From Clostridia bacterium (GTDB taxonomy: Bacteria > Bacillota > Clostridia > Oscillospirales > Butyricicoccaceae), in NCBI GenBank assembly GCA_017552495.1, contig JAFZPW010000024.1:1-12394 (forward strand): a DNA stretch of 12,394 nucleotides, written 5' to 3'. This document shows, piece after piece, positions 6,101 through 12,394 of the stretch. Numbering within the stretch: the first letter of the stretch is position 1; every line of letters begins with the position of its first letter. A program made the position numbers and the translations under genes. A model generated the notes under the pieces. The model had not been told where the DNA came from, searched no databases, and saw only the letters and a list, made by a program, of their open reading frames with translations.

Positions 6101-6660
6101 GACCACAAAATGCTCCACACCACGAAATCCACTTTTTTTAATTGGGAAAAGCCCGTGTCGGGATAGACCTCATCGAAAAGTTGGGCTGCCGTGCGGCCGC
6201 TTTTTGAGCGGAGATATCGGTCATACCACCGTTGCAGTTTTTCATAGGCTTCCACGGTTTTTTCCGCTCGGCGGCTGCCCTGCTCCAACGCCAGCGGACG
6301 GATGCCCATGCTGCCAAGAATCTGGCTGTCCCACACCGGAAGCCGAGGATCGACAGCCGACGCCAGCTTGCTGGCTGTGGCGGGGTCCAGAATCCCAAAG
6401 GCGCGAAACAGATCCATCAGCGCCATTTCAAAGGAGATCGGGTATTCCTTATGCCTCTCCAGCCACGCAAAACAAAACCGGAGATAGTCCCGATCCTTTT
6501 GACGCAGCTTGAAGTGGCTGACAAAGGCCCGGCGGAAATGCCGGTCCTCCGACACGTCGCGATCGTAAAGCGCCTCTCGCAGCCAGGCGTACTGCTCTAC
6601 CCGGCGGCCGCAGGTCTCCAGCGCGGCCCGGGCCTCTTCCCGGTCGATCTGCTCCAGCAT
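6097..6660 (-). CDS. Protein of unknown function, weakly HhH-glycosylase-like
   Basis: A 187-residue soluble, largely helical protein that I do not recognise with confidence. The segment ASKLASAVDPRLPVWDSQIL (about residues 96-115), followed by GSMGI, recalls the SK-x-hydrophobic-DP-x-x-x-P-x-W/Y-DS pattern of some uncharacterised bacterial proteins with a helix-hairpin-helix glycosylase-like fold. In these, Lys98 and Asp111 would be the notable residues. This is a pattern memory, not a search result. A GTG three codons upstream is possible, but the ATG at 6658-6660, with GAGGTGAGG before it, is preferred. It has its own weak promoter just after the terminator of the upstream TIM-barrel gene. 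Its stop codon lies inside a palindrome. Confidence 0.75.
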   Translation of the reverse strand: MLEQIDREEARAALETCGRRVEQYAWLREALYDRDVSEDRHFRRAFVSHFKLRQKDRDYLRFCFAWLERHKEYPISFEMALMDLFRAFGILDPATASKLASAVDPRLPVWDSQILGSMGIRPLALEQGSRRAEKTVEAYEKLQRWYDRYLRSKSGRTAAQLFDEVYPDTGFSQLKKVDFVVWSILWS

Positions 6661-6681
6661 TTTCCTCACCTCTTACGTTCC

Positions 6682-6710
6682 ACTTTACCACAAACGCCGC
6701 GCCGCCGCAA
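6682..6710 (-). promoter_or_regulatory. Putative promoter for the 6097-6660 gene
   Basis: On the minus strand TTGCGG (6705-6710), 17 bases and TAAAGT (6682-6687) occur directly after the preceding terminator and 22 bases before the start codon. Both boxes are imperfect, but the position is right. Confidence 0.4.
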
Positions 6711-6714
6711 GAGA

Positions 6715-6744
6715 AAAGCGCCGAAGAAGTTTCTCCGGCGCTTT
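6715..6744 (-). terminator. Intrinsic terminator of the TIM-barrel gene
   Basis: AAAGCGCCG (6715-6723) pairs with CGGCGCTTT (6736-6744), with extra AGAA/TTCT pairing inside. It starts 2 bases after the TAA of the TIM-barrel gene and is followed on the minus strand by TTTTCTCTT. Confidence 0.85.
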
Positions 6745-6746
6745 GA

Positions 6747-7418
6747 TTATTCTCCCCGGTGTTTGCTCATGATATCCCGAAACAACTCCCGCGTGGTGGG
6801 CGGCGTATAGGTGATGGCGTTTGCCCCGGCGCGAATGGTCTCTCGGATGGTTTCGTTGACGTTGCCACCCGAAGCGATAATGGGAACATCCGGAAGCTTT
6901 TTCCGGATGGCCGCCACGATCTCCGGCGTGCGCTCCGCGCCGGCCACATTAAGAATGGCGGCCCCCGCCGCCACGCGCGCCGCCGCGTCGGTGTCGGGTT
7001 TTACGATGGTGATGACCACCGGGATATCCACCGACTGTGCCACCTGCGTCAGATTTTCGTCGGAAATCGGGGCGTTGAGCACCACGCCCATGGCTCCCTG
7101 CGCCTCGGCGTCCTTTGCCAGCATCACGGTGCGGCGGCCGCTGGTCACGCCGCCGCCCACGCCGCAGAACACGGGGATGTACGACGCTTTGATGATGGCG
7201 TCGCTGATCACCTGCTGCGGCGTAAAGGGATACACGGCGAAAACGGCGTCAGCGTCGCAGTTGCGGATAATGGCCAGATCGGTGGTGAACACCAGCGATT
7301 TGATCCGCCGGCCGTTGATGACAATGCCGCTGGCTTCATAAGTGGCTTCCGGCATATTCAGGATCCGGTGGCGCAGGCTGCTCTGGATCCGCGGCATTTG
7401 CATTTTTCCGTTGTCCAT
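6747..7418 (-). CDS. TIM-barrel protein of unassigned family (often labelled hydrolase)
   Basis: A 223-residue cytosolic beta/alpha-barrel protein. After a variable N-terminus it reads SGIVINGRRIKSLVFTTDLA, then strand-end motifs CDADAVFAVYPFTPQ, VFCGVGGGVTSGRR, GVVLNAPISDE, IPVVITIVKPD, AAILNVAGAERTPEIV, IIASGGN and ANAITYTPPTTRELF. Repeated beta-strands ending in Gly-rich loops and the late ASGGN loop match the phosphate-binding region of TIM barrels such as the IMPDH/NanE-like group. Closely similar proteins are common in Firmicutes and usually carry only the label hydrolase; the true reaction is not known to me. Start: ATG at 7416-7418 with AAAGGAG upstream. It has its own -10 box and terminator, so it is probably monocistronic. 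Confidence 0.85.
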   Translation of the reverse strand: MDNGKMQMPRIQSSLRHRILNMPEATYEASGIVINGRRIKSLVFTTDLAIIRNCDADAVFAVYPFTPQQVISDAIIKASYIPVFCGVGGGVTSGRRTVMLAKDAEAQGAMGVVLNAPISDENLTQVAQSVDIPVVITIVKPDTDAAARVAAGAAILNVAGAERTPEIVAAIRKKLPDVPIIASGGNVNETIRETIRAGANAITYTPPTTRELFRDIMSKHRGE

Positions 7419-7462
7419 TTCGGTCGCTCCTTTCCTGTTGGCGTATGGAAGTTCATGTTCAT

Positions 7463-7468
7463 ATTATA
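7463..7468 (-). promoter_or_regulatory. Putative -10 box for the TIM-barrel gene
   Basis: A consensus TATAAT on the minus strand lies 44 bases before the start codon, preceded directly by TG. No good -35 hexamer is present at 16-18 bases, so the promoter is uncertain. Confidence 0.5.
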
Positions 7469-7529
7469 CAGAAAAGCGGCCGAAAAAATGGGAACAATCT
7501 GTTACCAAAAAGAAAACAATCCATGTAAA

Positions 7530-7557
7530 AACGGGGCGGCAAAAGCGCCGCCCCGTT
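7530..7557 (-). terminator. Strong intrinsic terminator of the beta-CASP gene
   Basis: AACGGGGCGGC (7530-7540) and GCCGCCCCGTT (7547-7557) form a perfect 11-bp GC-rich stem with a 6-base loop. A TTTTT tract follows on the minus strand. It begins 13 bases after the stop of the metallo-hydrolase gene. Confidence 0.95.
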
Positions 7558-7569
7558 GAAAAATCCGGT

Positions 7570-9162
7570 TTATCTGTCCCACTTTGCGATGAGCGCCGCC
7601 AGTTCGGAGGCAAAGCGCTTGAGATCCTTGTTGGTGCCGCCCTTGTTGTGGGAAATGGCCTCCAGCAGCTCCTGCCCGCGGCTTTTGAGCGCCTTGAACG
7701 CCTCGCTCTCGCCGGGCATGGCCGCCCGGCGCTCGGGAGTGTGCCCCTCGCGGATCAGCCGGTTCTCCAGCAGATCATACACCTCTCCCAGCTCGGGGCC
7801 GTGGGCCGCAAAGCCCATCACTCGCAGCCGCTCCACATATTGAGGAACCACATCGTGGTCGCCATGCACCACGAAAACCTGCTGCGGCTTGGGCGAAAAG
7901 GCGGAGATCCACTGCACCAGCCCGGTGAGCCCCGCATGAGACGACAGACCGTGGAAGTTGACGATCTGCGCCCGCACGGCGATTTCCTCGCCAAAAAGTT
8001 TGATGGCGTCGGCGCCCTCCAGCAGGCGGCGGCCTACGCTGCCCTCGGCCTGATAGCCCACAAAAACTACAGTGCATTCCGGCCGCCAAAGATTATGCTT
8101 CAGATGATGCCGGATGCGGCCCGCGTCGCACATGCCGCTGGCCGAGATGATGACCTTTGGCGTTCGGTCTTCATTCAGCGCCCGGGACTCCTCGGAGGTC
8201 TCGGTGAGGCGCAGATCGGGAAAGGTGAGCATCCGCACCTTGCTGCGCACCAGTTCCTGCGCCTCCTCGTCGATATAGCCGGTGAGGTCGCCGTCGTAGA
8301 TGGTGGTGGCCTCTTTGGCAAGAGGGCTGTCCACATAAACGGGGAAATCGGGCATACTGGTCACAAGGCCCTGCTGCTTGATTTCGCGGATGAAATAGAG
8401 CAGCTCCTGCGTGCGGCCCACGGCAAAGGCGGGGATGACCACATTTCCGCCCCGGGCAAAGGTGCGATCCATGATCTCAGCCAGCGCCTCGGTATAGTCT
8501 CCTTCGTTCTCGTCGTGCTCCCGGTCGCCGTAAGTGCTCTCGGTGAGGACGTAATCGGCCTCGGAAAGATAACTGGGATCCCGAATGATGGGCTGGCGCA
8601 GGTTGCCCAGATCGCCGGAAAAAACGATCTTTTTGGTGACACCCTCCTCGGTGATCCACATCTCCACAATGGCCGAGCCCAAAAGATGACCCGCATCCAG
8701 GAATCGGATCTCGATCCCCGGGCAAAGTTCAACCTTCTGATCGTAATCGTGCCAGACCAGATGCTGCAAAGCGGCGTTGGCATCGTCCACGGTATAAAGA
8801 GGCTGCACCGGCTCGCGTCCGGCGCGCTTGCCCTTCTGATTGGCCCACTGGGCGTCGCTCTCCTGAATGTGGGCGCTGTCCAGCAGCATGATCCGCATGA
8901 GCTCACAGGTCAATCGAGTGGCCACAACGGGGCCGGTATAGCCCTGCTGATAAAGCATGGGAATGCGGCCGGTGTGGTCGATATGGGCGTGGGTGGCGAT
9001 GACGTAATCCACCTCGCCGGGATGGAAGGGCAGCGCGTTTTCATCAACCTCGTCGCCGCCCTGCTGCAGACCGCAATCCACCAGGATGCGCTTGCCGCAG
9101 GCGTCGATGCAGTGACAACTTCCCGTGACGGCGCGTGCCGCGCCGTAAAAGGTGATCTTCAT
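7570..9162 (-). CDS. Beta-CASP metallo-beta-lactamase-fold RNA hydrolase
   Basis: A 530-residue cytosolic zinc enzyme of the CPSF73/Ysh1-like beta-CASP group, expected to cleave RNA. Metal ligands are seen in the motifs THAHIDHTG (His58, His60, Asp62, His63), DAGHLLGS (His159) and FSGDLG (Asp184). The inserted beta-CASP domain starts near TESTYGDR and contains IPAFAVGRTQELLYF and SASGMCDAGRIRHHL. The RNA-specificity domain carries NFHGLSSHAG with His404 and His409. About 80 further residues form a helical C-terminal tail with unknown role. It lacks the layout of RNase J. GGAGG lies 7 bases before the ATG. It is flanked by its own promoter and a strong terminator. The family is certain; the RNA target is unknown. 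Confidence 0.93.
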   Translation of the reverse strand: MKITFYGAARAVTGSCHCIDACGKRILVDCGLQQGGDEVDENALPFHPGEVDYVIATHAHIDHTGRIPMLYQQGYTGPVVATRLTCELMRIMLLDSAHIQESDAQWANQKGKRAGREPVQPLYTVDDANAALQHLVWHDYDQKVELCPGIEIRFLDAGHLLGSAIVEMWITEEGVTKKIVFSGDLGNLRQPIIRDPSYLSEADYVLTESTYGDREHDENEGDYTEALAEIMDRTFARGGNVVIPAFAVGRTQELLYFIREIKQQGLVTSMPDFPVYVDSPLAKEATTIYDGDLTGYIDEEAQELVRSKVRMLTFPDLRLTETSEESRALNEDRTPKVIISASGMCDAGRIRHHLKHNLWRPECTVVFVGYQAEGSVGRRLLEGADAIKLFGEEIAVRAQIVNFHGLSSHAGLTGLVQWISAFSPKPQQVFVVHGDHDVVPQYVERLRVMGFAAHGPELGEVYDLLENRLIREGHTPERRAAMPGESEAFKALKSRGQELLEAISHNKGGTNKDLKRFASELAALIAKWDR

Positions 9163-9197
9163 GCTTTGCCTCCTGACTATCCTAATTTTTCAATATG

Positions 9198-9226
9198 ATT
9201 TTATCACGTTTTTCCCCGGGAAACAA
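9198..9226 (-). promoter_or_regulatory. Putative promoter of the beta-CASP gene
   Basis: On the minus strand TTGTTT (9221-9226), 17 bases and TAAAAT (9198-9203) occur 35 bases before the start codon. The -10 box matches 5 of 6 consensus bases and the -35 is weak. Confidence 0.5.
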
Positions 9227-9258
9227 GTCCGCAATGCGAATTGTCCCATATAAAATGA

Positions 9259-9279
9259 GGAGCGGCGCGCCACCGCTCC
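9259..9279 (-). terminator. Intrinsic terminator after the acyltransferase gene
   Basis: GGAGCGG (9259-9265) and CCGCTCC (9273-9279) form a 7-bp GC-rich stem, followed on the minus strand by TCATTTTAT. A second small hairpin (TCCC/GGGA) lies between it and the stop codon at 9300. The T-tract is interrupted, so its strength is moderate. Confidence 0.65.
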
Positions 9280-9299
9280 CCGATCCCTGTTTTCGGGAC

Positions 9300-10160
9300 T
9301 CAGTCGATATCCTGCTCCACGTGCTCCAGCGGAATCTCCAATTGCGCGGGATCGTCCAGAATTTTTCGGAACAGACGGAACGAGCGGGCGTAATAAAGCC
9401 CGTCGCACACGCGCTCGTCGGCCACAATCATCGCGGTGAGCACCTTGCCGGGAACCACCTGGCCCGTCGCCTTGTCGATCACGGGCTTTTTCTGTTCCTT
9501 GCCCACGGCAATGAACTGACTGGTGGTACCCAAATCATAGATATGATGATAAATGCCCGGAATGCCCAGCGATTTCAGATAGGTGATGAACACCGAGCAA
9601 TGGAAGGGGCTGGCCTCGATCAGTTTGGCGGGCAGCAGGCTCCACCGGTCGAGCACGCGGATCACGTTGGTGGCAAAGCGGATCAGCCAGTTGGGCATCG
9701 AGGTCAGGAGTTTGGCGGTCTTGTCGGTGCTGTTGACCGTATCGGCCTCCTTGTTGTCGTGGATGAGGGCGTCAAACTTCTCCTTGACCGCGAAGATGGT
9801 CTCATGGCCGGTAAAGGGGATCTTGATGGTGGTGCTGCCCGAATTGTCCCGCAGGGACTTTTTCACCGCCATGGACATATAGATCCTGTCGTTTGCAAAC
9901 ACCCGCCCGCCCATGACAAAGCGGTTGAGCGCGGGACGCTTGGCGTAAAGGCGCACGGCGGCGGCGGCGAAAATGTCCAGATAGGTAATCTCAACGCCCT
10001 CCGCCTTCTTTTTTTGGATATACGCATCCAGCGGAGCGCAGTCAATATCGTCGCTGTAAAAAACCTGCGCGTCGGAACGGCGCACCATCACATGACCCAA
10101 AAGGCGGTCATAGGGACTCAGCGTTTTCAGATAACGGGCATTTTTCCTGTGTTTGAACAT
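9300..10160 (-). CDS. Stand-alone E2-type acyltransferase domain with altered active site
   Basis: A 286-residue protein with the fold of the 2-oxoacid dehydrogenase E2 catalytic domain / chloramphenicol acetyltransferase, without lipoyl or E1/E3-binding domains. N-terminal SPYDRLLGHVMVRRSDAQVF, the YLDIFAAAAVRLYAKRPALNRF segment and the C-terminal TAMIVADERVCDG fit this family. In active E2 and CAT enzymes the last motif is HxxxDG with a catalytic His. Here it reads ERVCDG, with Glu249 at the His position while Asp253 and Gly254 are kept. Classical acyl-transfer chemistry is therefore doubtful; a structural, binding or changed function is inferred. The ATG at 10160 has only a modest AGGGA site. 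It follows the coiled-coil gene by 58 bases without a terminator, so co-transcription is likely. Confidence 0.85.
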   Translation of the reverse strand: MFKHRKNARYLKTLSPYDRLLGHVMVRRSDAQVFYSDDIDCAPLDAYIQKKKAEGVEITYLDIFAAAAVRLYAKRPALNRFVMGGRVFANDRIYMSMAVKKSLRDNSGSTTIKIPFTGHETIFAVKEKFDALIHDNKEADTVNSTDKTAKLLTSMPNWLIRFATNVIRVLDRWSLLPAKLIEASPFHCSVFITYLKSLGIPGIYHHIYDLGTTSQFIAVGKEQKKPVIDKATGQVVPGKVLTAMIVADERVCDGLYYARSFRLFRKILDDPAQLEIPLEHVEQDID

Positions 10161-10189
10161 ATTCGTTTTCCCTGCGGCACAAGCCGCAT
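10127..10189 (-). CDS. Possible 20-codon leader ORF overlapping the acyltransferase start
   Basis: An ATG at 10187-10189 preceded by AGGAAAGG opens a 20-codon frame (MRLVPQGKRICSNTGKMPVI) that ends inside the acyltransferase gene in another frame. Its ribosome binding site is better than that of the acyltransferase itself. A perfect 6-bp hairpin TGCGGC-ACAA-GCCGCA (10173-10188) lies at the same spot. It could tune translation of the acyltransferase or be chance. No homology is claimed. Confidence 0.25.
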   Translation of the reverse strand: MRLVPQGKRICSNTGKMPVI

Positions 10190-10218
10190 TTGTTCCTTTC
10201 CTCGTGTTGTTCCATTCG

Positions 10219-10974
10219 TCACGGCCTGCGCCGGCGAATCTGCACCATCAGGCGGGCAAAGCTGGAAGCGTCGCGCCGCGCCGCCGTTTCCGGTTCCGGG
10301 ATGGCGGGCGGTTCCTCAGAGGGCGCGGTCGGCATCTCCGGCGCTTCACCGGCGGACTCCGGCGGCTGCTCCCGCTCAACGGGAACCAGACGATAGGGCC
10401 CCTCCAGCAGGCGCTCCAGTTGGCTCATGGCCCGCTCCACCCGGTTGCACAAAACGCCGATGGTGTCGCCGGAAGCTGCGGACTGACGCTGGACGGAGGC
10501 GTTCTCAGCATCCTTCGACAAGCGGGCACATATGGCCTCCATGGCGCTGAGCCTGCGAGAAAGCTCCTGCTTTTCCGCCTCGCTTCTCTGCCGCAGGCCG
10601 TCATAGTTCTCCTGCACCGCCGCAAGCGCCTCTTTCAATCGGAGAATCTCCCCGTCCCGCGCCGCGATCTCCTCGCGCAGACGATCGATTTCCGCTCTGC
10701 GGCCGCTTTCCCGCTGATGCAGTGCGTCCAATTCTCCCGCCCGGGCGCTTTCCCTCGTCTGCAAATCGTTGACCTGCTCCAGCAAGGCGGCGGCGCGGCG
10801 TTCGGCATCGCTTTGCAGAGCCGCGGCATCCGAAAGCTCCCGCTCCTTGGCGGCCAGCCGCTCCTGCGCGGCGTCCAGCTCCTCGGCCTGCCGCTGTTTT
10901 TCCTCGGCGAGATAACTCACCACATCTTTTTTCCGAAATCCGCCCAAAAGCGCGGTGCGAAACCCGTTTTCCAC
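10219..10974 (-). CDS. DivIVA-like coiled-coil protein
   Basis: A 251-residue protein. The N-terminus FRTALLGGFRKKDVVSYLAE resembles the DivIVA/GpsB N-terminal segment (G-[FY]-x-K-x-DV-x-x-[YF]-[IL]) that binds curved membrane. Residues ~20-150 are an almost unbroken Glu/Arg/Ala/Leu-rich heptad pattern typical of a long coiled coil. After a linker, a Pro/Glu-rich segment (about 200-235) leads to a basic tail (VQIRRRRP). A role in septum or pole organisation is inferred from this layout. The start is GTG (10972-10974) with AAAGGAG and GGAG upstream. A near-consensus promoter precedes it. It is probably the first gene of a two-gene operon with the E2-like protein downstream. Composition is low-complexity, so family placement rests on about 20 residues. 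Confidence 0.8.
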   Translation of the reverse strand: MENGFRTALLGGFRKKDVVSYLAEEKQRQAEELDAAQERLAAKERELSDAAALQSDAERRAAALLEQVNDLQTRESARAGELDALHQRESGRRAEIDRLREEIAARDGEILRLKEALAAVQENYDGLRQRSEAEKQELSRRLSAMEAICARLSKDAENASVQRQSAASGDTIGVLCNRVERAMSQLERLLEGPYRLVPVEREQPPESAGEAPEMPTAPSEEPPAIPEPETAARRDASSFARLMVQIRRRRP

Positions 10975-11018
10975 GCTGTCTCCGCTCCTTTCCGCACGAT
11001 TCTTACCAGTATGAACGT

Positions 11019-11047
11019 ATTATACCACTTCTTCCGTAAAATGTAAA
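11019..11047 (-). promoter_or_regulatory. Promoter of the DivIVA-like gene
   Basis: On the minus strand TTTACA (11042-11047), exactly 17 bases and TATAAT (11019-11024) occur 44 bases before the GTG start. Eleven of twelve consensus positions match. Confidence 0.85.
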
Positions 11048-11057
11048 CGAAGATTTC

Positions 11058-11093
11058 AAAAAACGGCATTTTGCGGAAAACGCCCCGCTGCCG
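11058..11093 (-). terminator. Intrinsic terminator of the 175-residue protein gene
   Basis: On the minus strand CGGCA-GCGG pairs with CCGC and TGCCG across an 8-base loop, with a 4-base bulge (AAAA), and TTTTTT (11058-11063) follows. It ends 10 bases before the -35 box of the next gene, a compact terminator-promoter junction. It lies about 70 bases after the stop at 11161; that gap also has a 6-bp ACGCAC/GTGCGT hairpin. Confidence 0.65.
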
Positions 11094-11160
11094 GACGCCT
11101 TTTCCCAAGAATCGGCCCATGCCGGCAACGCACAAGCACGGTGCGTCCTCTTACAAATAA

Positions 11161-11688
11161 TCAGTCCCAAAGCGGCGCGAAATGCCGGTACAGAAAATTC
11201 CGGTATTCCGCAAAGACCGGATCGTTCAAAGTATCCCGGATATGGTTGGCGTGCATTTTTTGTTCCTTCGGATCTATCTCCTCATATCGATGGATGACGA
11301 CATGACCGGCCGTTTCCTCCCGCAGGATCTCTTCATAAACATTTTGAATGTGCTCCTGCAGAACAACGGGAACGTCCGCCGGACTCTCCCACGTATGGCC
11401 TCTGGTATTTTTCAAATCGGCTGAAGACACAGGCTGGTAAAGAAAGCCCTCTTTTCCCTCGTATAGAACCTTCAATTGGTCGGGGAACCGTTCATAATAA
11501 TGCTGTATCCCGTTTCTCGGCCCCATGGTCACAAAATTTTCCTCTCGGCTCCGGCAGCACGCCAGTGCATAAACGCGGTCGGTGGTAAAATAGGCGACCC
11601 TGCCTCCGTCAGCATGAGACTTTGCGTTTGCAAGAATGACACGCAATTCTCCGACTATGCTGCCATGATAAAAAACCGCTTGTTTCAT
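11161..11688 (-). CDS. Protein of unknown function, 175 residues
   Basis: I do not recognise this gene with confidence. The product is soluble, starts MKQAVFYHGSIVGELRVIL and continues with GGRVAYFTTDRVYALACC, EGFLYQPVSSADL, a TAGHVVIHRYEEIDPKE segment and an aromatic, basic C-terminus (NFLYRHFAPLWD). A Y-HGS start followed by a FTTDR-x-YAL strand faintly recalls ADP-ribosyltransferase-like folds, but the catalytic set cannot be assigned. The open frame runs 16 codons further upstream; the ATG at 11686-11688 is chosen because GGGAGG lies 7 bases before it. It lies after the racemase terminator and ends in its own terminator, so it is probably monocistronic, although no clear promoter was found. 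Confidence 0.8.
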   Translation of the reverse strand: MKQAVFYHGSIVGELRVILANAKSHADGGRVAYFTTDRVYALACCRSREENFVTMGPRNGIQHYYERFPDQLKVLYEGKEGFLYQPVSSADLKNTRGHTWESPADVPVVLQEHIQNVYEEILREETAGHVVIHRYEEIDPKEQKMHANHIRDTLNDPVFAEYRNFLYRHFAPLWD

Positions 11689-11805
11689 CCGAAATCCTCC
11701 CTCGCTCCTGTTCGCCCTTCGATTTTGCATTTCCATGCGGATTTTTCTGCGACAGTTCTTCCGTTTTCCAAAGGATCCGGCCGTTTGCCCTGACCGTGAT
11801 TTTTC

Positions 11806-11845
11806 AAAAACCGACCCGCTCCTCTTTTGGGAATCGGGCCGGTTT
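11806..11845 (-). terminator. Intrinsic terminator of the ornithine/alanine-family racemase gene
   Basis: AAACCGACCCG (11808-11818) pairs with CGGGCCGGTTT (11835-11845) apart from one A-C mismatch. The stem is followed by a T-tract on the minus strand (11806-11810). It begins 17 bases after the TAA stop. On the plus strand it is followed only by CTTGT, so it mainly serves the leftward gene. Confidence 0.85.
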
Positions 11846-11862
11846 CTTGTCTGAAAAGATTG

Positions 11863-12394
11863 TTACAGATACACTTTTTCCACATAAGGGCTGGTGAAGG
11901 CGCGCAGAAGGGCGATATAATTCAGACGGAAGCGCGCAATGTCCCCCACCTTCCCGCCGCAGCGGGTCAGATCCAGCAACAAATGATCGGAACTGGCGCC
12001 CACCACCTCCATATCAGGCGTCAGCGGCGTCAGACCGGTGCATTCCACGTCCTGCTGCCCCACGGCGGCGATGCCACGCAGCATTTCTCCCTTGTCCACA
12101 TACTGCACCGTTTCGCCAAAGGCGTTCATGCCCAATTTTCCGATGGGATACGAGGGCTTGCGCTTGACCTCGATAAGCTCGGCCTCCAGCGTAAACACGT
12201 CGTCGTTCATGCCCGCGATGCGCTCGCCGAAGGCCGATTCGCCGCCCAGCAGCAAGGTTTCGCCCAGCCGCAGGTTGTTGATGCCCTCGAAGACCTGCGG
12301 CTCCCGCTCCAACAGATAAACCGAGCTGGAATTGCCGCCGGAAACGAAACGCACCGGTCTGCCGATGTCCTTTTCCACCTTTCGCACCAGGGAA
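11863..12394 (-). CDS. Alanine/ornithine racemase-family PLP enzyme, C-terminal half, cut by window edge
   Basis: About 176 C-terminal residues of a protein usually ~350 long. The frame is open to the edge, so an apparent GTG at 12387 is an internal codon. Motifs VSGGNSSS, INNLRLGETLLLGGE, KPSYPIGKLGMNAFGE, AAVGQQD, GASSDHLLLDLT and FTSPYVEKVY are typical of the predicted amino-acid racemase group that includes ornithine racemase (Orr). This family is related to but separate from Alr; it lacks the Alr C-terminal domain motifs. The PLP-binding lysine lies outside the window. Substrate could be ornithine, alanine or another amino acid. The neighbours inside the window give no hint of ornithine fermentation genes. 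Confidence 0.88.
   Translation of the reverse strand, partial: SLVRKVEKDIGRPVRFVSGGNSSSVYLLEREPQVFEGINNLRLGETLLLGGESAFGERIAGMNDDVFTLEAELIEVKRKPSYPIGKLGMNAFGETVQYVDKGEMLRGIAAVGQQDVECTGLTPLTPDMEVVGASSDHLLLDLTRCGGKVGDIARFRLNYIALLRAFTSPYVEKVYL

Noticed and set aside
7342..9198. Plus-strand open frame of 618 codons
   Set aside because: Covers the beta-CASP gene in antisense. GC-rich codon bias creates long antisense frames; its product has no recognisable domain.
9195..10550. Plus-strand open frame of 451 codons
   Set aside because: Antisense to the acyltransferase and coiled-coil genes, which have ribosome binding sites, promoters and family motifs.
1..12394. tRNA, rRNA, CRISPR arrays, insertion sequences, phage attachment sites
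   Set aside because: No tRNA arms with T-loop signature, no spaced identical repeats, and no transposase or integrase motifs were seen on either strand.

Overview
The window looks like a chromosomal stretch from a fairly GC-rich member of the Firmicutes, most likely Clostridia and perhaps the Oscillospirales. The evidence is a perfect HrcA-type CIRCE operator in front of groES-groEL, strong AGGAGG-type ribosome binding sites before nearly every gene, sigma-A-type promoters, many compact intrinsic terminators, and clostridial-looking proteins (DivIVA-like coiled coil, beta-CASP nuclease, ornithine/alanine racemase family). The genus cannot be fixed from the sequence.

Left part (1-3802). The CIRCE-controlled groES-groEL operon runs leftward; groEL leaves the window after about 280 codons. 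Next come two alanine racemase-family genes, transcribed divergently from a shared 172-bp intergenic region that holds a promoter for each. The leftward copy (alr-like 1) has changed several positions around the active site. The rightward copy (alr 2) looks like a standard alanine racemase.

Middle part (3803-6100). This is a visibly more AT-rich rightward cassette. It starts with about 440 bases without a convincing gene but full of hairpins. These include an attenuator-like arrangement ending in a textbook terminator, followed by two interleaved inverted repeats. Three tightly packed genes follow: two very small single-pass membrane proteins (48 and 65 residues) and a 441-residue processive family-2 glycosyltransferase with D-D, D-x-D, E-D and QxxRW motifs. 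Together they look like a minimal membrane exopolysaccharide or glycolipid synthase unit, possibly controlled by RNA structure. An AT-rich gap with a near-perfect palindrome closes the cassette.

Right part (6097-12394). Seven leftward genes follow, mostly in short transcription units separated by terminators: a 187-residue protein of unknown function with a weak resemblance to helix-hairpin-helix glycosylase-like proteins; a TIM-barrel protein of a widespread unassigned family; a beta-CASP metallo-beta-lactamase-fold RNase-type protein; a stand-alone 2-oxoacid dehydrogenase E2-type acyltransferase domain whose catalytic His position is Glu; a DivIVA-like coiled-coil protein probably co-transcribed with it; a 175-residue protein of unknown function; and the C-terminal half of a predicted amino-acid (ornithine/alanine family) racemase running off the right edge.

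The window thus holds three different fold-type-III PLP racemases. The least explained part is the 3803-6100 cassette, with its structured leader and two small membrane proteins before the glycosyltransferase.
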